From Stenotrophomonas sp. ASS1 (lineage in GTDB: Bacteria > Pseudomonadota > Gammaproteobacteria > Xanthomonadales > Xanthomonadaceae): DNA of 64,000 nt. Shown piece by piece: positions 45,044-54,026 of this stretch (its first letter is position 1; the number at the start of each line of letters is the position of its first letter). The position numbers and the translations under genes were made by a program. The notes beneath the pieces were generated by a model. The model searched no databases. It saw nothing but the letters and a program-made list of their open reading frames with translations, and was not told the origin of the DNA. Where the stretch lies: the NCBI RefSeq assembly GCF_004346925.1, contig NZ_CP031167.1:1446001-1510000 (forward strand), read 5' to 3'.

Positions 45044-45124
45044 CGACCGTGATTCAATGCGGCTCTGGCCCCCACCGGATCCGCTGGCAGCCTTAAAGCT
45101 ACCTAATCAATATCGGAGTGCCGG

Positions 45125-45745
45125 ATGGCCAACGATGGGGTACACGATCCAGTCAACACCGGACGTCGGCGTTTTCTTTCTGCCACCACAGCCGTGGTGG
45201 GCGCCGTCGGCGTCGGATTCACCGCAGTTCCTTTCATCAAATCCTGGAATCCCAGTGCCCGCGCCAAGCTTGCCGGCGCACCGGTGGTGGCCGACATCAG
45301 CGCCCTGCAGGAAGGCCAACGCCTGATCGTGGAATGGCGTGGCCAGCCGATCTGGATCGTCAAACGGTCCAAGGCGATCCTCGATGCGCTGCACGGGCTG
45401 GACGGCCGTCTCAAGGACCCCGAGTCCGGCGAGAAGGACCAGCAGCCGGAGTACGTGCTGAAGCAGAACCCCGAGCTGCGCTCGATCAAGCCGGAGATCT
45501 CCGTGCTGGTCGGGCTGTGCACGCACCTGGGCTGCTCGCCGGAAATGGTCGCCGAGATCCGGCCCGAGCCCTACGATCCGCAGTGGAAGGGCGGTTACTT
45601 CTGCCCGTGCCACAAGTCGCGTTTCGACATGTCCGGCCGCGTCTTCAAGGACGTGCCGGCGCCGATCAACCTGAAGGTGCCCGCGCACCACTACCAGGAC
45701 GACAACACCATCATCATCGGTGTCGATCCGCAGGGGGCTGCCTGA
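45125..45745 (+). CDS. petA: Ubiquinol-cytochrome c reductase Rieske iron-sulfur subunit
   Basis: 206 residues. A twin-arginine signal/anchor at the N-terminus (GRRRFLSATTAVVGAVGVG) is followed by the Rieske domain with cluster boxes CTHLGC at 132-137 and CPCHKS at 160-165 (two Cys and two His ligands). It transfers electrons from ubiquinol to cytochrome c1 at the outer face of the inner membrane. The stop overlaps the petB start (TGATG). Length is normal. Confidence 0.96.
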   Translation: MANDGVHDPVNTGRRRFLSATTAVVGAVGVGFTAVPFIKSWNPSARAKLAGAPVVADISALQEGQRLIVEWRGQPIWIVKRSKAILDALHGLDGRLKDPESGEKDQQPEYVLKQNPELRSIKPEISVLVGLCTHLGCSPEMVAEIRPEPYDPQWKGGYFCPCHKSRFDMSGRVFKDVPAPINLKVPAHHYQDDNTIIIGVDPQGAA

Positions 45746-47004
45746 TGGCCAATATCCTCAGCCGTACCGCCAGCGGCGTCGCCGACTGGGTCAATACCCG
45801 CGCGCCGGGCCTGATGCCGGTCTACCGCAAGCACGTCAGCGAGTATTACGCGCCGAAGAACTTCAACATCTGGTACTACTTCGGTTCGCTGGCGCTGCTG
45901 GTGCTGGTCAACCAGATCGTCACCGGCATCTTCCTGACGATGCACTACAAGACCAACGCCGCCGAGGCGTTCGGTTCCATCGAATACATCATGCGTGATG
46001 TGGAGTGGGGCTGGCTGATCCGCTACATGCACTCCACCGGGGCCTCGCTGTTCTTCATCGTGGTCTACCTGCACATGTTCCGCGGCCTGCTGTACGGCAG
46101 TTACCAGAAGCCGCGCGAGCTGGTGTGGATCCTGGGCATGCTGATCTACCTGGTGCTGATGGCCGAAGCCTTCATGGGCTACGTGCTGCCGTGGGGCCAG
46201 ATGTCGTTCTGGGGCGCCAAGGTCATCATCTCGCTGTTCGGCGCGATACCGGTGATCGGCAACGGCCTGACCGAGTGGATCATGGGCGACTACCTGCCCA
46301 GTGACGCCACGCTCAACCGCTTCTTCGCGCTGCATGTCATCGCTTTGCCGCTGGTGCTGTTGCTGCTGGTGGTGCTGCACCTGGGCGCGCTGCACGAAGT
46401 GGGGTCTAACAACCCGGACGGCGTGGAGATCAAGAAGGGGCCGAAGGGCAACCGCTGGTCGCCGAACGCGCCGGCCGACGGCATTCCGTTCCACCCGTAC
46501 TACACGCTCAAGGATGGCGTCGGCGCCGGCTTCCTGCTGATCATCGCCGCCTTCATCATCTTCTTCGCGCCCGGTTTCGGCGGCCTGTTCCTGGAGCACG
46601 ACAACTTCACCGAGGCCAACCGCCTGGTGACCCCGGAGCACATCAAGCCGGTCTGGTACTACACGCCGTACTACGCGATGTTGCGCGTGGTACCGAACAA
46701 GCTGGGCGGCGTGCTGGTGATGTTCTCGGCCATCGCGATCCTGTTCCTGGTGCCATGGCTGGACAAGGCGCGGGTGAAGTCGGTGCGTTACCGCGGCTGG
46801 ATCTCGAAGGTGATGCTGGGTGTACTGGCGGTGTGCTTCGTCTGGCTGGGCGTGATCGGCTCCGGCCCGGGTACCGACGTGCACGAGACCTACATCGGGC
46901 GGGTGCTGACCTTCCTGTACTTCGCGTTCTTCATCACCATGCCGCTATGGACAAGGTTGGACAAGACCAAGCCGGTACCGGAGAGGGTGACCACGCATGA
47001 CTGA
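45745..47004 (+). CDS. petB: Ubiquinol-cytochrome c reductase cytochrome b subunit
   Basis: 419 residues with eight or nine membrane helices. Four heme-binding His lie in RYMHSTGASLFFIVVYLHMF and ALHVIALPLVLLLLVVLHLG. The Qo-site motif PEW is changed: the residues at the expected position read PEHIKPVWYYTPYYAM, a PVWY form common in Lysobacteraceae. It holds hemes bL and bH and both quinone sites. It is coupled by overlap to petA and petC. Confidence 0.95.
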   Translation: MANILSRTASGVADWVNTRAPGLMPVYRKHVSEYYAPKNFNIWYYFGSLALLVLVNQIVTGIFLTMHYKTNAAEAFGSIEYIMRDVEWGWLIRYMHSTGASLFFIVVYLHMFRGLLYGSYQKPRELVWILGMLIYLVLMAEAFMGYVLPWGQMSFWGAKVIISLFGAIPVIGNGLTEWIMGDYLPSDATLNRFFALHVIALPLVLLLLVVLHLGALHEVGSNNPDGVEIKKGPKGNRWSPNAPADGIPFHPYYTLKDGVGAGFLLIIAAFIIFFAPGFGGLFLEHDNFTEANRLVTPEHIKPVWYYTPYYAMLRVVPNKLGGVLVMFSAIAILFLVPWLDKARVKSVRYRGWISKVMLGVLAVCFVWLGVIGSGPGTDVHETYIGRVLTFLYFAFFITMPLWTRLDKTKPVPERVTTHD

Positions 47005-47746
47005 GCGCTGGATGGTCCGACTGGCCCTGGCGGCCACCTTGATGCTGGGCAGTTTCCTGGCCTCCGCCGCCGAGGGCGGCGCCAAGCTGCTGCAGGCCGG
47101 CAACGACCTCGGTGACCGCGCCTCGCTGCAGCGCGGCGCACAGCTGTACATGAACTACTGCTCCGGCTGCCATGCGCTGAAGTACCTGCGCTATTCGCGG
47201 ATGGCGCAGGACCTGGGGCTGACCGAAGAAGAGGTGATGAACAACCTCAACTTCACCGGCTCGGCGATCGGCGACCCGATCCCGGTGGCGATGCCCAAGG
47301 AGAACGCCGAGAAGTGGTTCGGCAAGATGCCGCCGGACCTCAGCCTGATTTCGCGCGTGCGTGGCAGTGACTGGGTCTACACCTATCTCAAGTCGTTCTA
47401 CCTTGATACCAGCCGGCCGCTGGGCTGGAACAACGCGTTGTTCGCGAACGCCTCCATGCCCAACCCGCTGTGGGAAATGCAGGGCCTGCAGCATGCCGTG
47501 CATGGCAAGCCCGAGGCCCCCGGCATGGACCCGCCGGTGACCGGCCTGCGCATCGAAACGCCCGGTTCGGTGGATGCCGGCCAGTACGACCAGGCCGTGC
47601 GCGACATCACCAACTTCCTCGAATACGCCGGTGAACCGGCCGCGCTCAAGCGCCAGCAGTTGGGCGTGTGGGTGATCCTGTTCCTGGCCCTGTTGACCTT
47701 CCTGCTGTACCTGCTGAAGAAGGAATACTGGAAGGACGTTCACTGA
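46997..47746 (+). CDS. petC: Ubiquinol-cytochrome c reductase cytochrome c1 subunit
   Basis: 249 residues. A signal peptide (MLGSFLASAA) precedes the covalent heme motif CSGCH in YMNYCSGCHALKYLRYSR at about 55-59. The axial Met lies in the later loop, and a C-terminal membrane anchor (LGVWVILFLALLTFLLYLLKKEYW) is present. It passes electrons to soluble cytochrome c. It overlaps petB by 8 bp. sspA follows after 134 bp. Confidence 0.96.
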   Translation: MTERWMVRLALAATLMLGSFLASAAEGGAKLLQAGNDLGDRASLQRGAQLYMNYCSGCHALKYLRYSRMAQDLGLTEEEVMNNLNFTGSAIGDPIPVAMPKENAEKWFGKMPPDLSLISRVRGSDWVYTYLKSFYLDTSRPLGWNNALFANASMPNPLWEMQGLQHAVHGKPEAPGMDPPVTGLRIETPGSVDAGQYDQAVRDITNFLEYAGEPAALKRQQLGVWVILFLALLTFLLYLLKKEYWKDVH

Positions 47747-47880
47747 TTCTGCCGCCGACCATTGCATGGGCCTATTGGCTTTTGTGATGGTCGGTTGCAC
47801 ACTCGGGGAGGAGTCGACCGCTGGCACGGTGCCGGCGGCGCCGATGCGGCAGGCGGTCTCCTGTCGTGGGAGAGCCTTTG

Positions 47881-48516
47881 ATGGCGGCGAGCGTACGCAT
47901 GCGCAATACACTGACGCTGTTTTCCTCGAACGACGATGTGCTGTGCCACCGTGTACGTCTGGTGCTGGCGGCGAAAGGGGTCACGTTCGACTTCGTTCCG
48001 GTCGATCCGCAGAACCCGCCTGAAGACCTGATCGATCTCAATCCGTACCACTCGGTGCCGACCCTGGTCGAGCGCGAGCTGGTGCTGTACGCGGCGTCGG
48101 TGGTCAGCGAATACCTGGACGAGCGCTATCCGCATCCGCCACTGATGCCGGTCGATCCGCTGTCGCGTGCGCGCATCCGCCTGGCCATGCTGCGCATCGA
48201 GCACGACTGGGTACCGCAGGTGCAGGCCATCCAGCTGGGCAACAAGACCCAGGCCGAGGCCGGCCGCAAGCGCCTGAAGGAGTTGCTGACCGCCTCGCTG
48301 CCGCTGTTCAAGGCCAGCAAGTTCTTCCTCAACCCGGAAATGAGCCTGGCCGACTGCGCGATGGCGCCGATCATCTGGCGCCTGCAGTCGCTGGACGTGC
48401 CGCTGCCGAAGGACGGCAAGGCGATCGAGGACTACGGCAACCGCATCTTCCGCCATCCCGGTTTCGTCCGCAGCCTGACCGATCAGGAAAAGAAACTGCG
48501 CGATCTGCCGGTCTGA
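47881..48516 (+). CDS. sspA: Stringent starvation protein A (GST-fold RNA polymerase factor)
   Basis: 211 residues in a glutathione-transferase fold with TLFSSNDDVLCHRVRLVLAAKG at the N-terminus and PVDPQNPPEDLIDLNPYHSVPTLVERELVLYAA. The conserved surface residues in the Pro-His-Pro stretch YPHPPLMPVDP match SspA, which binds RNA polymerase under stress. The ATG at 47881 is preferred over a GTG five codons upstream because GGGAGAG then serves as ribosome site. It is followed by sspB, as in many proteobacteria. Confidence 0.93.
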   Translation: MAASVRMRNTLTLFSSNDDVLCHRVRLVLAAKGVTFDFVPVDPQNPPEDLIDLNPYHSVPTLVERELVLYAASVVSEYLDERYPHPPLMPVDPLSRARIRLAMLRIEHDWVPQVQAIQLGNKTQAEAGRKRLKELLTASLPLFKASKFFLNPEMSLADCAMAPIIWRLQSLDVPLPKDGKAIEDYGNRIFRHPGFVRSLTDQEKKLRDLPV

Positions 48517-48600
48517 TCCGGCCCCGCATTACCCGTCTGCACGCCGACCGGCGTGCAGGCGATCCGCCCCGGCGGGGCGCCGGGCGCGTACACTTCACGC

Positions 48601-49053
48601 ATGACCGAAGACTTCTTCCACATGACCAGCCACCGCCCGTACCTGCTGCGGGCGCTGGTGGAATGGATCAACGACAACCAGCTGACCCCGCACATCCTGG
48701 TCGACGCCGGCGTCCCCGGCGTGCAGGTCCCGCCTTCGGCGGTCAAGGATGGCCGGGTTGTGCTCAACATCGCCGAACGCGCTGTCGTGCGGCTGATGAT
48801 CGACAACGAGATGGTGAGCTTCTCGGCGCGCTTCTCCGGCACCAGCTACCCGGTGCAGGTGCCGATCAGCGCCGTGCTGGCCGTCTACGCCCGCGAGACC
48901 GGGCAGGGCATGGCACTGCCGGATGACATTCCGGGCAGCGAAACTGCGCCGACCAGCGACGAACTGCTGCATGAGGAAGGCACGCCGCCGGACGATACCC
49001 CGCCGGCCAGTCCGCCGCCCAAGGGTCGCCCGAACCTGCGCGTGGTCAAGTAA
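48601..49053 (+). CDS. sspB: ClpXP adaptor SspB
   Basis: 150 residues. The substrate-binding domain (about 1-110) has RPYLLRALVEWINDNQLTPHILVDA and SFSARFSGTSYPVQVPISAVLAVYARE. An acidic/Pro linker and the ClpX-binding tail GRPNLRVVK follow at the very end. It delivers ssrA-tagged proteins to ClpXP. The upstream in-frame codons have no similarity. It is the last gene of the sspAB unit, and a strong terminator follows 9 bp later. Confidence 0.94.
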   Translation: MTEDFFHMTSHRPYLLRALVEWINDNQLTPHILVDAGVPGVQVPPSAVKDGRVVLNIAERAVVRLMIDNEMVSFSARFSGTSYPVQVPISAVLAVYARETGQGMALPDDIPGSETAPTSDELLHEEGTPPDDTPPASPPPKGRPNLRVVK

Positions 49054-49061
49054 TCTCTCTG

Positions 49062-49088
49062 ACGCCGCCCCGATGGGCGGCGTTTTCC
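49062..49088 (+). terminator. Rho-independent terminator of sspAB
   Basis: A perfect 9-bp GC-rich stem (49062-49070 with 49075-49083) has a 4-nt loop and is followed by TTTTCCTTT. It is the best-formed terminator in the window apart from those near 59.3 kb. Confidence 0.85.
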
Positions 49089-49106
49089 TTTACAGGATTT
49101 ACCGGT

Positions 49107-49129
49107 GGGTGCCGACCGTTGGTCGGCAC
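49107..49129. repeat. Single SMAG-like palindrome
   Basis: A stem of GTGCCGACC/GGTCGGCAC with loop GTT. The head is GTGG instead of GTAG. It lies between the sspB terminator and the convergent DUF3301 gene. Confidence 0.6.
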
Positions 49130-49138
49130 TCAAAGCCC

Positions 49139-49489
49139 TTAGACATCCTCGGCATCCTCCGCATCCGGCCGGATCTGGCTGATCCGCGCCGCGCCCGGGC
49201 CAGTGAACGAGATCAACTGGTCGCCGCGCAGCACCATGCGGCCCACGTGGCGATCGATGCCATCGTAGGAATACTCGAACTTGAACGTGCGCTCGAAACC
49301 GAGCCGGCCATCCTCGCCGCGCGAAAGGCGCAGGCCGGTAGCGTGCACCGCCTGGTCCAGCCATTGCACGTCGGCTGCGCGGCAGGCATTGCGTCCCAGC
49401 TCGACCGCGCGCTCGGCGGCCGAACGCGCAGCGTTCCAGAAGAAGTAGATGATTCCGCCGGCAATCAGCAACAGCAGCAGGGTGGGCAT
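49139..49489 (-). CDS. DUF3301 small membrane-anchored protein
   Basis: 116 residues. One N-terminal membrane helix (MPTLLLLLIAGGIIYFFW) precedes an Arg/Ala helix (NAARSAAERAVELGRNACRAADVQWLDQAVHATGLRL) and a small beta domain (LGFERTFKFEYSYDGIDRHVGRMVL). The pattern is that of DUF3301, whose function is unknown. The ATG at 49489 is chosen because the family begins directly with the membrane helix. The tail is acidic (DAEDAEDV). The DUF2272 gene lies 67 bp upstream. Confidence 0.8.
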   Translation of the reverse strand: MPTLLLLLIAGGIIYFFWNAARSAAERAVELGRNACRAADVQWLDQAVHATGLRLSRGEDGRLGFERTFKFEYSYDGIDRHVGRMVLRGDQLISFTGPGAARISQIRPDAEDAEDV

Positions 49490-49556
49490 GGCGTCAGCCG
49501 TCAGAGGTCGATTCCGCAAAGATGGCGGCGAACGTGCGCTGGATCAAGCGCTGGAT

Positions 49557-50558
49557 TCACCGCCGCGGCTGCGGTTCGCTGGATACCGGTTGCGCGGGCA
49601 CGATGACCGGTTGCGGTGTCGGGGCGGGCTGCATCGGCGTCGCAGTGGGAGAGGGCATCACCAGCGGTGATGTGGCGGTCAACTGCAGCAGCGCTGCCCA
49701 GTCCTGCCGGTTGAAGCTGCATTCGTCCTCGCGGCCCGGCGTGCAGCTGGGGTCGATGCCGGTGCTGTTGCGTTCGCGCGCGGGCGGCAGCTTGATCAGC
49801 CCGGTGCGGTCCAGCGGCAGCAACCGCATCGCCACGGTGTTCATCACGTTGCCACCGACCAGGTACAGGGTCTGGTCGCCGCCAAGATTGGCCGCTACCA
49901 CCACTTCGCAATGTGATTTCCAGTGGCCCACCGATCCATTGCCCAGTGCCTGCACCAGCCCGCTGTAGCTGAGCGTGGTGCTGCGGTCGCGCAGGAAGCA
50001 CAGCAGGTCGCCCGGTGCGGGCTTTGCGGTCGCGGGATCGACCAACCGGTACGGCACGCCCGAGGGGCCGCCCTGGTACGCGGCACGGATGTAGTCGATG
50101 TGGCGTGGCGAGGTGTTGAAGCCGGGAACGCCGGACTGCACCATCACCCAGGAAATGAACGCGGCCGACCACGGGTTGTCGACCAGGAAGGCGCGGCAGT
50201 CGCTGTCGGTGTAGCGCGTGCCCAGCGGTGCCAGGCAGCTGCTGGCGCCGGCGATGCTGCCCATTGCGTTGAGCGTGCCGCTGTTGTGCCAGTAGCCGGC
50301 CACGCGCTGCCAGGCGATCAGGCCGTTGTCGGCCAAGTGATCGCTTTCGGCCTCGGTGACACTGAGGCTGGCGGCGCGGCCATCGCGATCAATGAAGGGC
50401 CGGAACCACAGCCGGTGCTCGTTGCAGGCGGTATTGCGGATGGCCACCGCCAACGGGCTCAGGCCGAAGCGGGGCGGCACATCGCAGGCTTCGGCGGCCG
50501 CTGCGGACAAGGGGGCTGCGGCCAGCAGCAGGCAGGCAGGCAAGAGCATCCGGCGCAT
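49557..50558 (-). CDS. DUF2272 exported protein
   Basis: 333 residues. A signal peptide (LLPACLLLAAAPLSAAAA) precedes a domain of the DUF2272 family, which has an NlpC/CHAP-like layout: NPWSAAFISWVMVQSGVPGF, then PAPGDLLCFLRDRS, then HWKSHCEVVVAANLGGDQTLYLVGGN. The typical Cys nucleophile seems to be replaced at NPWSAAFISW (Ser where CHAP proteases have Cys). His in KSHCEVV is kept. The C-terminal 45 residues are a Pro/Thr-rich tail. The function is unknown, and a cell-wall hydrolase-like fold is inferred. Confidence 0.78.
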   Translation of the reverse strand: MRRMLLPACLLLAAAPLSAAAAEACDVPPRFGLSPLAVAIRNTACNEHRLWFRPFIDRDGRAASLSVTEAESDHLADNGLIAWQRVAGYWHNSGTLNAMGSIAGASSCLAPLGTRYTDSDCRAFLVDNPWSAAFISWVMVQSGVPGFNTSPRHIDYIRAAYQGGPSGVPYRLVDPATAKPAPGDLLCFLRDRSTTLSYSGLVQALGNGSVGHWKSHCEVVVAANLGGDQTLYLVGGNVMNTVAMRLLPLDRTGLIKLPPARERNSTGIDPSCTPGREDECSFNRQDWAALLQLTATSPLVMPSPTATPMQPAPTPQPVIVPAQPVSSEPQPRR

Positions 50559-50633
50559 GCGCGGCTCCTGTGGGGGATGACCGCAGCGTCGCAGCGCTGT
50601 CGTGAACGCCGGGTGTGAGAACCGGGTCAGGCC

Positions 50634-51485
50634 TCAGCCCGGCGGCGGGCCCAGCTTCAGCGACAGATCAATCGCCTGCACGTGCTTGGTCAGGCCGCCA
50701 ATGGAAATGCAGTCCACGCCGTCCTCGGCGATCGAACGCAGGCCACCCAGTCCGACGCTGCCGGAGACTTCCAGCGGGATGCGGCCCGCCGTGATGCGCA
50801 CCGCCTCGCGGCGCAGGTCGGGGCTGAAGTCATCCAGCAGGATGCGTTCGCAACCAGCCTCCAGCGCCTGGCGCAGCTGCGCAAGATCCTCGACCTCGAC
50901 CACCAGCGGCAACCCAGGCCATTGCCGGCGTGCGGCAGCCACGGCTGCGGCCAGTGAACCGGCAGCGCGGATGTGGTTTTCCTTCAGCATCACCGTGTCG
51001 TACAGGCCGAAACGATGGTTCTCTCCACCGCCGCAGCGCACCGCGTACTTCTGTGCCAGGCGCAGGCCGGGCAGGGTCTTGCGGGTGTCGAGGATGCGCG
51101 TGCCGGTGCCGGCCACGGCCGCCACGTAGCGCGCGGTGGTCGTGGCGGTGCCGGACAGCGTCTGCAGGAAGTTCAGCGAAGTGCGCTCGGCGCTCACCAG
51201 GCTGCGGCTGCGCCCGTGCAGCAGCGCCAGTACGGTGCCGGCGGTGACCGTGTCGCCCTCGGAGACATGCCATTCGATGCGCACGTCCGGATCGAGTGCG
51301 CGGTGGGTGGCGTCGAACCAGGGGCGGCCGGCGATCACCCCGTCCTGCTTGCACAGCAGGTAGGCGCTGTCGGCCTGGTCGGGCAGCAGGGCGGCGGTGA
51401 CGTCGCCGCTGCCCAGGTCCTCGGCCAGCGCACGCGCGACATCGGCGGCGACAACGGCCGCATCCGGCGTCGGCAGCGTGCTCAT
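50634..51485 (-). CDS. nadC: Nicotinate-nucleotide pyrophosphorylase (quinolinate phosphoribosyltransferase)
   Basis: 283 residues. Motifs are SGTATTTARYV, RILDTRKTLPGLRLAQKYAVRCGGGENHRFGLYD, MLKENHI and LEVSGSVGLGGLRSIAEDGVDCISIGGLTKH. It converts quinolinate and PRPP to nicotinate mononucleotide in de novo NAD synthesis. The ATG overlaps the stop of the Trm112-like gene. Length and active-site Arg/Lys/His blocks are normal. Confidence 0.95.
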   Translation of the reverse strand: MSTLPTPDAAVVAADVARALAEDLGSGDVTAALLPDQADSAYLLCKQDGVIAGRPWFDATHRALDPDVRIEWHVSEGDTVTAGTVLALLHGRSRSLVSAERTSLNFLQTLSGTATTTARYVAAVAGTGTRILDTRKTLPGLRLAQKYAVRCGGGENHRFGLYDTVMLKENHIRAAGSLAAAVAAARRQWPGLPLVVEVEDLAQLRQALEAGCERILLDDFSPDLRREAVRITAGRIPLEVSGSVGLGGLRSIAEDGVDCISIGGLTKHVQAIDLSLKLGPPPG

Positions 51486-51751
51486 GCGGCCGGGAAGTCT
51501 GCGATCTGAGCGGTGGGGATGGCTTCCTCGGCCAGCAGCACCGGGATGCCATCGTCAACGCGGAACACCTGCTTGCGGTCGCGGGTGACCAGCGCTTCGC
51601 GCAGCGGCTGCGCCAGCGGGTTGCCATCGGCCTTGTTCACCGCGCCGGCGGAAATGGCCTTGTTGAGGGCTTCCAGGCCCTTGCCATCCAGCAGGGACAG
51701 GGGCTGGCGGGTGTCCGGTGACACCAGCAGGTCGAGCAGCTTGCGATCCAT
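51482..51751 (-). CDS. Trm112-family (UPF0434) small protein
   Basis: 89 residues starting MDRKLLDLLVSPDTRQPLSLL, the Trm112p-like pattern (usual form LLDILVCPxCKGPL). The zinc Cys pair of the family is absent: the usual Cys positions read SPDT. The middle has an insertion relative to E. coli YcaR. Members support methyltransferases or other partners. It is translationally coupled to nadC and divergent from purE with 58 bp between. Confidence 0.82.
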   Translation of the reverse strand: MDRKLLDLLVSPDTRQPLSLLDGKGLEALNKAISAGAVNKADGNPLAQPLREALVTRDRKQVFRVDDGIPVLLAEEAIPTAQIADFPAA

Positions 51752-51809
51752 GGTTCTTCGTCTTGCGTGGAAGATGGCTAGAATACGTCTTTAAGGCAGG
51801 TGACGGCCA

Positions 51810-52313
51810 ATGACCCCCAACCCGATCGCGCCGCTTGTCGGCATCGTCATGGGTTCCCGTTCCGACTGGGAAACCATGCAGCACGCCGCCCAGAAGCTTG
51901 AAGCTCTGGGTGTTCCGTTCGAAGTGAAGGTAGTGTCCGCGCATCGGACGCCGGATGTGTTGTTCAGTTACGCCGAGCAGGCGGGCCCGCGTGGCCTGCG
52001 CGCGATCATCGCCGGTGCCGGCGGGGCCGCGCACCTGCCGGGCATGATCGCCGCCAAGACCGCCGTTCCGGTGCTGGGCGTGCCGGTGCAGTCCAAGGCC
52101 CTCAACGGCATGGATTCGCTGCTGTCGATCGTGCAGATGCCAGCCGGCATCCCGGTCGCCACCTTCGCCATCGGCAATGCCGGCGCCTCCAACGCCGCGC
52201 TGTTCGCCGCCGCAATGCTGGCCAGTGACCAGCCGGCGATCGGCCAGGCGCTCGACGCGTTCCGCGCACGCCAGACCGAAGACGTGATGGCCCACGACGA
52301 TCCGCGCCAATGA
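51810..52313 (+). CDS. purE: N5-carboxyaminoimidazole ribonucleotide mutase
   Basis: 167 residues. Class I PurE motifs are [26 protein letters not shown] (active-site His), [14 protein letters not shown] and [22 protein letters not shown]. It catalyses the N5-CAIR to CAIR step of purine synthesis. The 58-bp gap upstream contains TAGAAT (51779-51784), which may be a -10 element. It overlaps purK by 4 bp. Confidence 0.96.
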   Translation: MTPNPIAPLVGIVMGSRSDWETMQHAAQKLEALGVPFEVKVVSAHRTPDVLFSYAEQAGPRGLRAIIAGAGGAAHLPGMIAAKTAVPVLGVPVQSKALNGMDSLLSIVQMPAGIPVATFAIGNAGASNAALFAAAMLASDQPAIGQALDAFRARQTEDVMAHDDPRQ

Positions 52314-53458
52314 GCCTGACCGTAGGCATCCTGGGTGGCGGCCAGCTCGCCCGCATGATGGTACTGGCCGGTGCGCCGCTGGGATTGCGCTTCGAACTGT
52401 ACGACCCCGCAGCCGACGCCTGCAGCGGCCCGCTGGCGCCGCTCACCGTCGGTGCCTTCGATGACCGCCAGGCGCTGGCGGATTTCGCGGCCAAGGTCGA
52501 CGTGGTCACGTTCGATTTCGAGAACGTGCCTGCCGACAGCGCGCAGTTCCTGGCCGACCGCGTGCCGGTCTACCCGCCGCCGGCCGCACTGGCCGTGGCC
52601 CAGGACCGGTTGAGCGAGAAGACCCTGTTCCAGCAGCTGGGCATTCCGCTGCCGGCCTTCGCTGACATCCGCAGCCGTGACGAGTTGGCCGCGAAGGCTG
52701 CCGAGTTCGGTCTGCCGTGCATCCTCAAGACCCGCCGCCTCGGTTACGACGGCAAGGGTCAGTTCCGCCTGCGCAGCGAGGCCGACATCGATGCCGCATG
52801 GGATGCGCTGGGTGCGCAGGTCGAGCGTACTGGTCTGATCCTGGAGGGCTTCGTGGCCTTCCAGCGGGAGGTCAGCGTGGTTGCCGTGCGTGGCCGCGAT
52901 GGCAGCTTCGAGGCCTGGCCGGTCACCGGCAACTGGCACGTCGACGGCGTGCTGTCGGCCAGCGTGGCGCCGGCCGTGTTGTCGGCCGCCGAGCACGAGG
53001 CCGCGATCGGCTATGCCCGTCGCGTCGCCGAGCACCTGCAGTATGTCGGCGTGTTCGCGCTGGAGCTGTTCTGCCGCGATGGCGAGCTGTTGGCCAACGA
53101 GATGGCGCCGCGCGTGCACAACTCCGGCCACTGGACCATCGAAGGCAGCGAGACCTCGCAGTTCGAGAATCACCTGCGCGCTGTGCTGGGCCTGCCGCTG
53201 GGCAGCACCCGTATGCTCGGCCATGCCTGCATGCTGAACTGGCTGGGCGCGATGCCGGACCCCGCGCCGGTGCTGGCCCAGGCCAGCGGCCACTGGCACG
53301 ACTACGGCAAGGAGCCGCGTGAGGGCCGCAAGGTTGGTCATGCCACGCTGCGCGATGATGCTGCTGATGCACTGGCCGATGCACTGGACCAGGTGGGTCT
53401 GGAGCTGGGTCGCCAGGCCCAGGTGGCGCCGGCGGTACACGCGCTGCGCAACCGCTGA
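52310..53458 (+). CDS. purK: N5-carboxyaminoimidazole ribonucleotide synthase
   Basis: 382 residues. ATP-grasp enzyme: the N-terminal [21 protein letters not shown], the ATP-binding [28 protein letters not shown], and metal site [25 protein letters not shown]. It carboxylates AIR with bicarbonate and ATP, directly feeding PurE. The stop is followed after 5 bp by a SMAG element. Confidence 0.96.
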   Translation: MSLTVGILGGGQLARMMVLAGAPLGLRFELYDPAADACSGPLAPLTVGAFDDRQALADFAAKVDVVTFDFENVPADSAQFLADRVPVYPPPAALAVAQDRLSEKTLFQQLGIPLPAFADIRSRDELAAKAAEFGLPCILKTRRLGYDGKGQFRLRSEADIDAAWDALGAQVERTGLILEGFVAFQREVSVVAVRGRDGSFEAWPVTGNWHVDGVLSASVAPAVLSAAEHEAAIGYARRVAEHLQYVGVFALELFCRDGELLANEMAPRVHNSGHWTIEGSETSQFENHLRAVLGLPLGSTRMLGHACMLNWLGAMPDPAPVLAQASGHWHDYGKEPREGRKVGHATLRDDAADALADALDQVGLELGRQAQVAPAVHALRNR

Positions 53459-53463
53459 ACCCG

Positions 53464-53486
53464 GTAGCGCCGGCCGCTGGCCGGCA
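53464..53486. repeat. Single SMAG repeat after purK
   Basis: One 23-bp GTAG-headed palindrome with the same core as at 4962 and 53932. It is a solitary element, with no inverted partner within 200 bp. Confidence 0.8.
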
Positions 53487-53570
53487 ATGCAACGATGTGG
53501 CGCGCCGGTGCAGGCATCGGCGCAACATTCCCGGTGGTAGCGTGGAGCTCCTTTCACAGGAGTCACGACC

Positions 53571-53912
53571 ATGCTCGACTGGAATGCCTACCGCAAGGAA
53601 CTGAAGGGCCGCATCGGCGAGATCGGCAAGCTCTCGCCGGATACGGTCAAGGGCTATGCCACCCTGGCCAATGCCGGCGCGCAGACCAACCACCTGGATG
53701 CCAAGACCCGCGAGCTGATCGCGCTGGCCGTGGCAGTGACCACCCGCTGCGACGGCTGCATCACCGTGCATGTGGATGCAGCGCTGAAGCACGGCGCCAG
53801 CCGCGAGGAAATCGCCGAGGCGCTGGGCGTGGCAGTGTCGCTCAATGCAGGCGCCGCGCTGGTGTACTCGGCGCGGGTCATGGACGCGGTGGCCGCGCAC
53901 GAGAGCGCGTGA
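53571..53912 (+). CDS. AhpD-like carboxymuconolactone decarboxylase family protein
   Basis: 113 residues. It contains the helical CMD domain with the redox motif CDGC in VTTRCDGCITVHVDAALKHGAS, as in AhpD-type alkylhydroperoxidases. The conserved Glu and His (TRELIALAVAV, HVDAAL) are in place. It probably reduces peroxides or a thiol partner. AGGAGT precedes the ATG. It is monocistronic, between two SMAG elements, and near the superoxide dismutase gene. Confidence 0.85.
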   Translation: MLDWNAYRKELKGRIGEIGKLSPDTVKGYATLANAGAQTNHLDAKTRELIALAVAVTTRCDGCITVHVDAALKHGASREEIAEALGVAVSLNAGAALVYSARVMDAVAAHESA

Positions 53913-53931
53913 AGCTCCGTACTGTTTCCCG

Positions 53932-54006
53932 GTAGTGCCGGCCGCTGGCCGGCAGATTCGCCATCTCTGTACACCGATGGGGATGCCGGCCAGCGGCCGG
54001 CACTAC
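53932..54006. repeat. SMAG repeat pair, inverted
   Basis: Identical 23-bp elements at 53932-53954 and, inverted, at 53984-54006 have a 29-bp spacer. The layout and sequence are the same as the pair at 4962-5037. It lies between convergent genes. Confidence 0.85.
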
Positions 54007-54026
54007 CCCTTGGCGGAGCCGCTGCC

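Noticed and set aside
47755..47794. 8-bp inverted repeat with a 24-nt loop between petC and sspA
   Set aside because: The loop is too long and no T-run follows. It is possibly chance, so it is not listed as a terminator.
51752..51809. Divergent purE promoter
   Set aside because: TAGAAT is visible but no -35 element lies at a proper distance, so it is mentioned only with purE.
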